A stretch of DNA of 64,000 nt, taken from positions 69,744,659 through 69,808,658 of the forward strand of contig CM049313.1 of the NCBI GenBank assembly GCA_026874595.1, read 5' to 3'. The notes below the pieces were generated by a model, which was not told the origin of the DNA, ran no database searches, and saw only the letters and a list, made by a program, of their open reading frames with translations. Both the position numbers and the translations under genes were made by a program. Positions within the stretch are counted from its first letter, which is position 1, and every line of letters starts with the position of its first letter. Positions 45,483 to 55,968 of the stretch are shown one piece after another. The stretch is from Sipunculus nudus (Eukaryota > Annelida > Sipuncula > Golfingiida > Sipunculidae).

Positions 45483-47865
45483 GAGGAGTATAGAGGGATA
45501 ATAATCAGTATGGGTACATTTCATACAATATGCAATGTGCTTCATATCAGGGGTAAATACTTTCACAATGCTGGCTTGAAAGTTCTGTGTATTGAATCAG
45601 GTATTGTTCCAGAAGGTTCTGTTGCCGCTGTAATGGAAGGGCATCATTTTGACAGATCCATCGGAGCACACAAGTACGTGTATGAGGGATTAATGAGGAT
45701 TATTAGCAGAGGTTTCCGGGTATGGTGAAAGAAACACACCCTGGTAATAGCAAAATGATTCACGACACCCACAAAAAGATAGAAGTATTCCATGATTTAA
45801 GCGAAAAGCAGGATCACTTGGATAAAATTATGGTCACCCAGGAATCTACACATTTTCAGGAATTGTTCAAAACATATCTGGAATATTTGAGGCAAAGTAA
45901 CGGGCCCTTATCTAAGAATCTGATGCCATACGTTGACATAGTTGGCAGAGTCTGATCAGAGCATCACTTGAGGGTGACTGAAAGCTACATTTTCTGCAGC
46001 GCGGGAACTTATTCCTTAGTATTTCGCCTATGACATAATCAATTATGCACGCATTTTGCCGGTCTATTATGCATGAATAACCAATCTTGAACACGAGATC
46101 CCTGATGTCTACAACCTATATGAATGGAGAATTCATTGTTTAGATATGACCTTATAATCCATTCGGTCGGCATGACAAAGCATGTAAGGAAACAGTCAAC
46201 AAAGACAGCAAAATACCTGGAGGGATAAAGAAATACAGTCCGACGTTAGGGATAGTGGCACGTTTCTGTCTAACGGCTGAATACATGGTCGGCCTCACTA
46301 AGAATAACCTACACCATAGAAAACTCCAAAAAACACGAATTTCAGAGGATGAAGCAGCTATTTCAGTAAAGGTGAATAATCTTGAAAACTGGGTAGATCC
46401 ATTTGCTGGATGCCAGGATTTGGTCAGTCTGTCATCGGCTATTGCTGCACCAAAAGTCATTCAGGGTGACCTCCTAAATGGAAGGGACATAAGAAAAGCA
46501 GCCTACAAAATATTCGTAGAGCAGAAGTTGGAATGTGAGCCAGCCAGGTTGAGTTTCAACCATCAAATATTTAAGAAGAAGTTGCTAACATTTAGTGACA
46601 TCCACAAGAAAGCAACTTAAGTAAAACTAAAGGAAAAGAAATCATGCCTCAAGCAGACCGTAAACTGTTTGGTCACGTGCTCCTGATACCAAAGACGCGG
46701 AAGGACCTTGACATTAAAGAAGTGTTCAGCCATACACTAGATCCATGTCCCTGTTTGTCACTGAGCTGCAAGAAAAAGTGCCTTCTGCAGAGCTCGTACC
46801 GGAAGAATCAGCTCTTATCATAGATGGCATTGCCCTTGTACAGAAGACAAATGGGGGCCAGAAAACTTTTGGGTAAGTGGCATCATCTAACCTTTCTACT
46901 GCCTTGAGAGAATACCCACAAAAGCAAAACGGTAGCTCTTTTTTATGTCCATCAAAAGCACAGCATAAAGCAACCTGAAAGAGACAACAGAACAATAGCA
47001 ATTGAGTTCTGCATCCAGCTCCACAAATCATGCAGCTTGAACTGGACAGCAGTCTATAATCATAGTGGCTGATGATATTGATGTGTTCCTAATGTGTTTA
47101 GGATTCTGTAATAAAATCAATCCTATGATGTTTGTCAAGTGCGGAACCAGATCACGCACTAGGTATTTGGATGTCCGTCAAGAAGCAGCTGCGTGCGGAC
47201 CAAGTGTATGTAACGCTGTTCGCGGAGTAAACGCATATACATGAACTGCATGTGACACGATCAGTGTATTCTCTTAGGGAGGAAACTCCGACACAAGCCG
47301 ATTTTGGTCTCTTGGGTAAGACATGGGATGTTCCACCAGGTGTCATTAAAGCATTGGAATTCTTAACTTGTAAGCTATATGCCCCTAACACCAACCTGCG
47401 AAATATTAATGATCTCAGATATCACTTATTTTGCACCATAATAAACGTGAATTGAACCCTATCAAGTGCCACTATAAAAGCTCTCTGTAAAGGCACATCA
47501 AACGTGTAAACTACAAACTGCTGTGTTGCACTGCTGATTTATTAATGGTCCAGATATTCCAAATCCTGTTGGTCATAGATGGATTTTAGAAAGCTCTGAA
47601 GGAAATGACAAGCTCACTATAGACTGGCTGGATGGTTCGCCAGCCCATGAAACAGTGGTGGATTTGTTAGCCTGTAACTGTTTAAAGTCTTGTAATCTCC
47701 CTGACTGCACGTGTATCGTGTATCGGCTAGGATGTTCAAATATGGGCAGATTAAAGATTTGTGATAACCAAGTAAATGACGAAAGTGAAGATGACGAAGT
47801 TGTCATATAAAGTGAGGAGGAGATTGCATGATGAACCTGAATTCTGATTATAAACAACAATGCAT
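45483..47865 (+). pseudogene. Decayed multi-copy, transposon-associated gene (FHTIC ... Cys-rich C-terminus)
   Basis: Pieces in changing frames read, in order: SMGTFHTICNVL and GLKVLCIESGIVPEGSV (45507-45728); a helical piece HPGNSKMIHDTHKKIEVFHD ending LMPYVDIVGRV (45722-45955); LTAEYMVGLTKNN to WVDPFAGCQDLVSLSS (46255-46620); ADRKLFGHVLL (about 46650); IVADDIDVFLMCLGFC (about 47045-47105); and a C-terminus WLDGSPAHETVVDLLACNCL, then KSCNLPDCTC (47605-47715), ending in a stop near 47808. This matches the order of a large protein present in many copies in cnidarian, mollusc and fish genomes, as I recall it; its function is unknown. Stops and frameshifts show this copy is dead. Confidence 0.6.
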
Positions 47866-47869
47866 ATCA

Positions 47870-48870
47870 AATGGGACATATTCTTACACAAGAGTATGTT
47901 GATGTGACAGGTCGACTCAAGTAATGATCAAATCTCCTCCTTTCCATGTAATGCATGAGAAGTTCCATTTATGAGACATTAATTGGAAATGTATAAGGGA
48001 TGATGTGATTGTCCATTGTAATTACTACAGAATTATCTGACACTTTTCACCTACGGTATAATACACTATTATCCCTGATATATATATTTTATTTAATTTA
48101 ATATCATACAGTATGCCTAATTTGTTACTATGAGCCACTCTGGAAAAGTTTATGTATATACTCAGGTATCTCATTCGTGTAACTCTTAAATCATAACGTG
48201 TTTGCAACGGACAGCTTAAATCATGCATTTTAGTTTTCATCCAGAGATGGGTTAATTATTGTGTATTCTTCATACGGTGTTTTAATTTGAAGAAATTAAG
48301 TTTTGCCGAAATGATACGAAAAAAAAACTAATTTGAATGTTCCCAGAGAAAACAGGACCTGTTTAACACTTTGATACTGACAGAGGAAGCCTCGAAATTG
48401 TTTAATATTAACCTATAGAAAGCATGTATGCCATGAGCATATAGAATGCTGAACACATTCCACCTTTTAAGACTGTACATAATTTCGGCTGCAGATGTCT
48501 TTTTTACTAGAAAAATATGCAAATGTATGCAAACTCGTGTTAAATGTATAAAGAATGCATACAATCGATCTCGCTTAATATTCAAAAGACAATTTAAAGA
48601 GAGTTAAGTTATCTGTGAAAAGCTATACATAAAGTCGAGACATCTTTGAGTAGGAAAAGGATAATTTAATAACTGAATGCTTAAAAGTGTAGATATTTAA
48701 ATTATCCAGTGCTTTAAAAGGTCGATGTTTTCACATAAATTATTCACATATATTTATTTTCATTAAGAATACTGTATAGTCCAACATACAAACCTACCTG
48801 ATGACACTCAGACAATGTGCATCAGATCAGTGACAAAAATTGCACAGCTTGATGATCAGTTTTGATATAA
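47870..48870. other. Unassigned AT-rich sequence
   Basis: No gene, repeat or motif is recognised on either strand. Confidence 0.4.
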
Positions 48871-48872
48871 AT

Positions 48873-49440
48873 TATGGAAATTTATGCAGATTTATGCAAG
48901 TGGTCTCATTTAATATGCAAATTTCATTTGTGTATCTAGTAAATATATGTGAACATTACATAGAAATCCAAGGATACTTACATGCTTCGAAATCAATTAT
49001 TCGATATATCGTAGAAAAAAAATGCAGCTTTAGTTAAAATTAAATCAAGAACGTTGTCATTATGATAGTTTCTCATGTATATTCATAAAGATACAAATAT
49101 TAATGAATATCAATGAGGGTCAGATATAAATGTGTTGTATGCTTCAATTTCTTTTCAGCAATGTGAAGTTTAAGCTGAAAGTATTGATTACATAAAAAAA
49201 GGAGGATTGTAAATATGTTCAACATAAATTTTCCATTTTTATCTAAATTAAAGACATTTATGCAGAATTATGCAAATAATCTCATTTAATATGCAAATTT
49301 AATTTGTGTATTTAGTAAATATATATTTTGCTATGAAATCTATATAGAAACCCATCGATACTGTCATTATGGTAGTGTCCCATGAATATTCTTTACGATG
49401 CAAATATGATGAATAATAATGATTATCAAATATAAATGTT
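48873..49440. repeat. Two ~375-bp direct copies
   Basis: The blocks 'atttatgcagatttatgcaa', 'tctcatttaatatgcaaatt' and 'tttgtgtatctagtaaatata', followed by 'tgtcattatgatagt', occur at about 48880-49130 and again at about 49257-49440. Confidence 0.85.
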
Positions 49441-49913
49441 TTAGGCCAATTAAATAAAAAAAATAAAAATAAAAAGATTTCTGGAAAAAAAGTGTATGAG
49501 AACCATATCTTTTTTCCCCCCTTGCACACAACCATTAATTATTGTAAAACACGCGGTCATAACTGGAGGTCGACTGTGACATAAATCACAAGTGAATGGC
49601 TGAAATATAGGAATGAGTGAGAAAGTATAAGGGTTCATTCTGAATACAAAATAAAGACAAAAACTGCTTTACTTATAGAATTTATAGATTCTGGCGCAAT
49701 CGCGATAATTAAACTATCGCAAAACGTTCAAAATATAGAATTCGCGAAATTTCAGCCTCGCGAATATAAAGGTAACCACAGAATGTTTGGGGTAAAAAAT
49801 GTGAATTTTTACAAGAAAATGTCCATATATTTGCATACAACTAAATATGCAAATTATTTTACGTATAGAAAATATTATAAAAATAAATCTCTTTCTTCTG
49901 ATATAGTTTGGCG

Positions 49914-51469
49914 TTTTTTTTTTCCTATCCTTTCACATACAATCTAACAAAGACTTTGTTAGTAATACTTTGTCAAAGTTATGGCCTTCTTTGTGAATTT
50001 CATGATTACTGCCAAAATAACCATGGTTGCCATGGGAACAGGCTCATATTTTACAGAAAGCTACCACTCCAAAACTTTTTTTATACATTTTATTGCACCA
50101 CATACAGATGTTGTTTACACACATGTAACATAGATACATGTAATGACAAGGACATGCATACAAACCTGACATTCAATACATCTTACATGAAGGGAAACAT
50201 AATTACATAAATACACATTAGCTCAAGAGCTGCCTAACTGGTGACCATTTTTTAAGGTGAAGGTTTAATTTATTATTTTTACATGCTATGAGATATTCAG
50301 TATTTTGCATGTCTTTTAATTTACTTTTAACTACCTGAAATAAATTTCCATGTTTTTCACATCTTCTACTATATAGTACATATTTATAAACAAGAATCAC
50401 AGTATTTATCAACACATTATCCATAGTCACAGGAAAACAACCATATAGAATATTACATAGATTATAGTCTGGCAAAATAAGATTTACTGCTTTCAACCAT
50501 TCTCTCATTTGTATATAGAGGTTCCTTGCTGTATTACAGTAAAAAAATAAATGAGCAATTGATTCATTATAGACAAAACAGTAATTGCACCTTGGAGAGT
50601 CTATCAAGTTCCATCTATAAAGATTCTTGTTGACGGGTAGATAATGATTTATAATTTTAAAATGAAGCTCACGAAGGTATGTTTCATTAGTGCAACTATA
50701 GATTCCTTCATATGCTTGTTGCCAATACGCCAGACCGTTATCCCGTAGTCTATTCAAACATGCAAGTTCTTTAAACAAATAGCTTACCAGCTTTTGATAC
50801 ACTGTTCTACTATCTAATTTTAACAAATATTCTTCTTATTGCCATTCATTATCTTAACATCAACTTGAATTTTCTTCCAATCACTTGGTATTGCACATAG
50901 AAGGCTATTCAATGAAAACAAAGCCAGTTCTAACGATGCACTTCTTTTGGCGAAATCGAGTTCCATAAATGCTTTGAAATTACCCTTTTCATCAATTATA
51001 TCCATTAAAATTTTACATTCATGTCAAAGAGACTGCGATAAAATACTGATTGATTATTAACCAATATATATTTGTTATTCCATAAGAATTGACTTGTTAT
51101 CTCTGCTAAAGTTGTTGGTGGATTGTTAGCATAGTTACACCATTCTCTAAAACATGCTAAATAAAATGGAGCACAGGACTTTGGAAAACATGTAATATCA
51201 TAGTTCTGGTGTATTCCGTCTATACCCCCGATAGCTTTACACTTTATATCAAGTAGGGTTCTAGCTGTTCCTTTAAATTTCCTGATAAGATTAGCTACCC
51301 AAATTATTCTTTGTGTTTTATATCGTATATCCACATTTGGTAGCTTTAATCCGCCCAAAGTATATGGCCCAATTGCTGTGCTAAATTTTACCTTAGCCTA
51401 ATTTTACTAATTTTCCAAACGAATTTATTTATAGTATCTTGTACTTCATTACAAAATCTTTTAGGAGGT
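49914..51469 (-). pseudogene. LINE 3' part: end of ORF2 with reverse transcriptase zinc-binding domain, 3' UTR and poly-A
   Basis: On the minus strand, 51469-51005 reads PPKRFCNEVQDTINKFVWK, then GGLKLPNVDIRYKTQRIIWV, a typical post-palm LINE segment. Positions 51005-50820 continue (AIPSDWKKIQ). Positions 50826-50218 end the protein with CNYCFVYNESIAHLFFYC, the CxxC...HxxxxC pattern of the zf-RVT domain. The three parts are in different frames and a stop lies near 51400. After the stop at 50218 comes a ~300-bp 3' UTR and a poly-A tract (poly-T on the plus strand near 49914-49923). The palm itself is missing, so the copy is 5'-truncated or broken by the junction with the BEL element. Confidence 0.8.
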
Positions 51470-52726
51470 TCAAGCATATTCTAGAACTCTTTCAGCCAGC
51501 AACTCTTCAAAGCTTATGTCCATGTTGACAAACGCCTTGGCCCATTTCTCCCTAGGTATGGTCTCCATAAGTTTAGGGGAGTTTGAAATCCATTTTGTCA
51601 GATTAAAGCCTCTCTGTGCTAGTAATTCTGTGACAACCTTTGCGAGTGTCACCGCAGTGTCCAAGCTGTCCACAGACTTAAGACAATCGTCCACATAAAA
51701 GCTCTTCAATATGATATTGAGTGTCAACTCTGGGTATAAATCACTGTGGTCATAGGCTACCTTTTTCAGGGCATAATTTGCGCAGCTCGGACTCCATACA
51801 CCGCCAAACAAGTGGGAAGTCATTCTAAGCACAATAGTTTGACCTGTAGTATCATCATTCTCCCACCAAAGGAAACGCAATACATCTCTGTTCTTTGAGG
51901 TCACTTTGACTTGGTGAAACATGCCTTCTATGTCGGCCGCAAATGCGATAGGACCTTGTCTGAAGCGCAGTAGTACACCTACTAGTTTATTGGTAAGATC
52001 AGGCCCTTGGTGTACATTTTCATTCAAAGACGTTCCCTTGTACTGTGCCGCGCAATCAAAGACGATCCTACACTTGTCAGGTTTCTTCGGATTACGCACT
52101 TGGTGGTGTGGCAAATACCACACTTTGCCATCATCACGATCTAAGTCCTTCAAGGGGACCCTTTCAGCGTAGTCTTTGTCTAGGAGTTGCTTGATTTCAG
52201 AGGTGTACTTCGATTTTAAATTACTGTCTCTGTTGAGACGTTTTCTGAGAGCTTGAACCCGATGCTCAGCCATGATACGGTTATAAGGCATCTTTGGCTC
52301 CTCGGCCTTGAAGGGGATGTTCATAGAATAGTGTCCGTCCACGACATTTATGGAATTGTCCCAAATATGCAGAACCTTTCGATCATGGATGGACATCCCA
52401 TACTCCTCACTGTTTGAGTCTTCAAGAGCCCAGAGATTTGCCAGGTCCTTCTCCACCGATGTTTGCGCTTGTACAAAATGAGAAGACCTTACGCTCGGAG
52501 TGAAAGGGTCGACGGGACCGTTTACGGCCCAACCCAATGGAGTGCGGATTGCAAATGGTTCACCTGGGCTACCCTTTTTCACCTCTTCGGGGAGCAAAAG
52601 GTCGGAGCAATCTTGACCGATAAGCAGATGTACCTGATCTACATCAACAAGTTCTGGTACATCCAAAACCTCTAAGATGAGGCCAATAGTCCAGGTTAAC
52701 TTGATTGCATAGGCCTGAAAGGTCAA
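51470..52726 (-). pseudogene. BEL/Pao retrotransposon pol: reverse transcriptase part
   Basis: 418 codons without a stop. The N-terminal part (HLLIGQDCSDLLLP and FAIRTPLGWAVNGP) is the linker between protease and reverse transcriptase of BEL/Pao elements. Then come PHHQVRNPKKPDKCRIVFD, AFAADIEGMFHQVKV and the catalytic FYVDDCLKS, all typical of this class. The frame ends abruptly where the next conserved pol block should begin; that block is found at 55640 on the opposite strand. The frame overlaps the upstream protease frame in another register, so the polyprotein is frameshifted. Confidence 0.9.
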
Positions 52727-53399
52727 TGTTTAGTGTTGGCCTTACTGTTACCTCTGGGATACACCTTGGCACTATAGTATCATGAAGGTCTGAGACCAGT
52801 AGGGATATAACAGTGCAGTCCATCGCGACTCTTGTCTGTGCAATGGTTGTAAGCTCAAAGTGCTTAACAGCTCCCTTTGTTCCAAGGCTTTCGCTCAGAG
52901 CCTCTGTACAGTATGTAGAGGTTGTCCCAGGATCTAGCATAGCATATGTGTCTATACAGCGGCTGGAGTCCAAACACCGGTCTCTCACAGGTACAATAGG
53001 CAGGGCTACCTTGCCCCCTTGGGATCGCACAAAATTTCTGACCTGGTTTCTCGGGTGTATCACAGGAACAGGACTAGGAGCAGTTGATGTTACTGGCAGG
53101 CTCGGTGGTGTGTTTTGGTTGCTGGTTTGGACCGGTGCTAATCCCTCATCCGGATCCGGTCTTCTCGTAGGGATGTGAAGGAACTTACTGTGTTTCTGAC
53201 CACAGCCATCCACAGAACATGTAAATGGTCTAGGGCAATCTTTACCGAAGTGACCAGGTTTGAAACAATTAACGCAAAGTCCCTTTGATATAATGAAGGC
53301 CCTTCTGTCCTTTACTCCTAGTGCCTTGAATGTCATACATTGCGTTATGTAGTGGGCACGCCCACAGTGCAAACATGGGTCAATATTCTTTGGTTTCAC
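52644..53399 (-). pseudogene. BEL/Pao: gag zinc knuckles and aspartic protease region
   Basis: 251 codons. CLHCGRAHYITQC and CVNCFKPGHFGKDC are CCHC-type knuckles, followed by a Pro/Thr-rich linker. The protease-like domain then has AMLDPGTTSTYC where DSG or DTG is usual. It is in the same frame as the gag part but separated from it by a stop at 53469. Confidence 0.85.
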
Positions 53400-53468
53400 A
53401 TATTCAGACTTGGCATTTGGTGCAAGAGACGCTTGTGTGGCAAAACTACCGGTTTGTCTCTTTTCACC

Positions 53469-54389
53469 CTAAGTTCTAGGTGACCTTTTAATGTCCTTGA
53501 AGAGGACCTTTCCGAACACTGGGTCAGATGCTTCATCAGCAGCCAAAGCAATGAAATCCACAAGATCACGCAACTGTGAATTTCTTCTCTCCCTGACCTT
53601 TATGTTGTGGTTCTCTCTAAGCCATCTGGTCTGTAGGTGGTATGGCAACTTTTCTACAATGGCCAACATACTATGTGAATTGTCCATCTCAGATGCATAT
53701 CCCATTGTCTTAAGGGTTTCTTGACAACATCTCAAGTCATCTGCAAATTCTCGCAGCGCGACAGTACCCTTAACATCTGGCCGATTTGTGATCCTTTTTA
53801 CCCACTCTTGGGCTATAACAAAGTTGTTGCCAAATCTCTCTTCCAACAGATCTAAGGCAAGTTTTTAACCCTCAGCTGGTTCCTTAACCAAACAGCACTG
53901 GAGTAAACTCTTTGCGCGTCCTGAACAATATTGCATTAAACACGTCAACTTTGTTCCAGGATCAGCAGACTTATTATCAACCGTATGCTTGAAAGCTCTA
54001 ATGAACGGCCAGTAATTCAACGGGTTACCATCAAAGGGCTGTAACTCACTTCGCGGCAGTTGTAAGGTATCGACCAGTGACTGTTGTTGTAACCTAGATT
54101 CATTTAAGACCTAGTGCATCATTTCCGCAAAGGCAGCGTTGGCTGGCACATCACTGTTTACATGCGATGGCTCCCAGGACATTCTCGAGGTTTTATCAAA
54201 GTTCGCATTGGGCGTACTTTCAGCTCGGAATAGGGTTCCGCCGACCTCGGCTGGCCTTGGCGTATGCATTGGGTTTCGCTCAGTTGTTTTGTTGATCCCT
54301 GTCGTAGCAACCTTTGGAGTTTCTTCTATAGTTTTGGTATTCTGTTGAAGCTCAGCCTGCAGTTCCTGCTGCTGCTTAATCAAATGCAT
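53469..54389 (-). pseudogene. BEL/Pao: gag-like region (DUF1759 type)
   Basis: One frame, interrupted by stops at 54111 and about 53866. It contains LPRSELQPFDGNPLNYWPF with KLTCLMQYCSGRAKSLL, the start of the DUF1759-type gag domain, then AQEWVKRITNRPDVKG and KLPYHLQTRWLRENHN. Three stops in all make the gag inactive. Confidence 0.85.
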
Positions 54390-54436
54390 CCTCTCTCTCT
54401 CTGTCTCTCAATCTCTAACTTGAATTTTGCTCTTTC

Positions 54437-54991
54437 TTACTTAAGTGCTTGTCTTTCCTTTTCAATAAGTAATTGATGCTTTTTTATTTCTAACTGATGC
54501 TGTTCACGCAGAGCCACAATCTCTCTTTGCAAGGATTCGTTCTCAGCTTCGGTAGTTGACCCTTTAGGTCGCAGCACGGGGGGTTCGACCATGGTCTGGG
54601 CCTCACCCTCATTATCAGCTGTGGTCGGTTCATCATCCTCAATCTCCGCTATCCAGGCGTATATCGTGTCCCCAAAGCCTACCGCCTGGTAAATCACATC
54701 CGCTCTATAGGATTCTGCATCCTCTCGATCTTTATCAGTTGTCAAAAAACTTGCATAGTGTTCATGTGCTTCCTGGAATCTGATTACTTGTTTCTGGAAC
54801 ATTTCTATTTTTTCTTTCACTTGGGGTACATTCTTGGTATCCTTTGTGAGCATGTCTATGGTTCCCATGCTCCGCGTAATCACAGCTTTAGCTCTGCTTC
54901 GCTGCAGTTTTGCCTGTGATTTATCGTCAACAAGCTTACCACTCTCCTCAACTTCTGGTTTATCAAGCTCCTTGTCACTAGGGTTTGACAT
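54437..54991 (-). pseudogene. BEL/Pao: gag N-terminal coiled-coil part
   Basis: 184 codons from the first ATG after the putative LTR. It is rich in charged residues, with a coiled-coil C-terminus (LQREIVALREQHQLEIKKHQ). It ends in a stop and the frame shifts before the next gag part. Confidence 0.8.
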
Positions 54992-55036
54992 ACTGTCTTT
55001 GGTTTAATGCATACACAATCTTAAGGAATTCAAAAC

Positions 55037-55569
55037 TGTAACACCCGTAGGTGTTAGACTGCGGTATACATTCAGTCACTTCTAAAACCAGGAATCTTGA
55101 CGCGTCTGTTTGTAACTCATAGGTTTATTTCCAGGTATTCTGTCCATGCTGACAGTACAGAGATTTAGACGTTCAGACGTTCAGACGGTTTTGAACATAT
55201 ATATTATAGAGCTTAAGCAACTACAGTAGTATTTAACAAATCATTGCATCTCTGACAGATTTCCATGGGATCCTTTAAAAACACAAACAATATCCATTCC
55301 TAAGTGTAACAGGCAATACAGCATAATCTGAGACTTTCTGGTATCAGCACACTACCCTATATATTCACTTTGGGAAAAAACAGGGTCAGGCCATAAAGCG
55401 TACAGACTGCAAAGACCAGGGCAGCATCATATTACGCTGTCCTGTATATAGGCTCACTAGAAAGTTACAAGGCTGAGATTTATAACACAGATCTACCATT
55501 TATCTATAAATCTACCATAGTCAAACATATAACACACTGCCGGGAATTAATATAAACTAATAACTTACA
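55037..55569 (-). repeat. Putative 5' LTR of the BEL/Pao element
   Basis: The region upstream of gag begins TGTAAGTTATTAG and ends GGTGTTACA on the minus strand (TG...CA ends), about 530 bp, 45 bp before the gag ATG. A short palindrome (TAACACC/GGTGTTA) lies at its gag-side end. No second LTR is in the window, so the call rests on position and ends alone. Confidence 0.4.
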
Positions 55570-55639
55570 TTCCTGGTTCTTCTGGGGTTCCAATATGGTT
55601 TAAAATCACTTCTTTTTTGGCTAAACTTCTTGAAACAAA

Positions 55640-55875
55640 AACTGCGTGGAAACCTTTACAAAGGAATGCTATGGCATATCGAAACAGATAGCTTTGGCTT
55701 TGATGTACAAGTGGCGGAGAAACCAAAGACTAAGAGAGGGGTACTAAGCGCTCTTAGCACCGTATACGACCCAATGGGGTATGTTTGTCCGTTCGTGTTG
55801 AAGGCAAGGTTGCTATTTCAGCAGTTGTGTCGTTTACAAAAAGGTTGGGACGACTCGTTGCCTGTAGACCTAGGA
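55640..55875 (+). pseudogene. BEL/Pao pol continuation on the opposite strand
   Basis: The plus-strand frame reads LWHIETDSFGFDVQV, TKRGVLSALSTVYDPMGYV and LQKGWDDSLP: the pol segment that directly follows the reverse transcriptase in BEL/Pao elements (peptidase A17-like region). It starts where the minus-strand frame at 51470 stops in content, and is cut after about 75 codons by the box preceding the satellite. Confidence 0.85.
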
Positions 55876-55885
55876 GATAGGCGGG

Positions 55886-55968
55886 GAAATGTCGGTTTTC
55901 GGTAGCGACCTGTAGTTAAGCTTATGGGACTTTTCGATTTTTCGCAGGCAGTTTCTCATTAGTGCCGG
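55886..55968 (+). repeat. ~90-bp box before the satellite
   Basis: Contains 'gagataggcgggg', 'cggttttcggtag', 'taagcttatgggactttt' and 'gtttctcattagtgccg'. The same box occurs in inverse orientation at 36071-36163 and 35091-35177, each time next to palindromic satellite units. It may be an element terminus. Confidence 0.8.
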
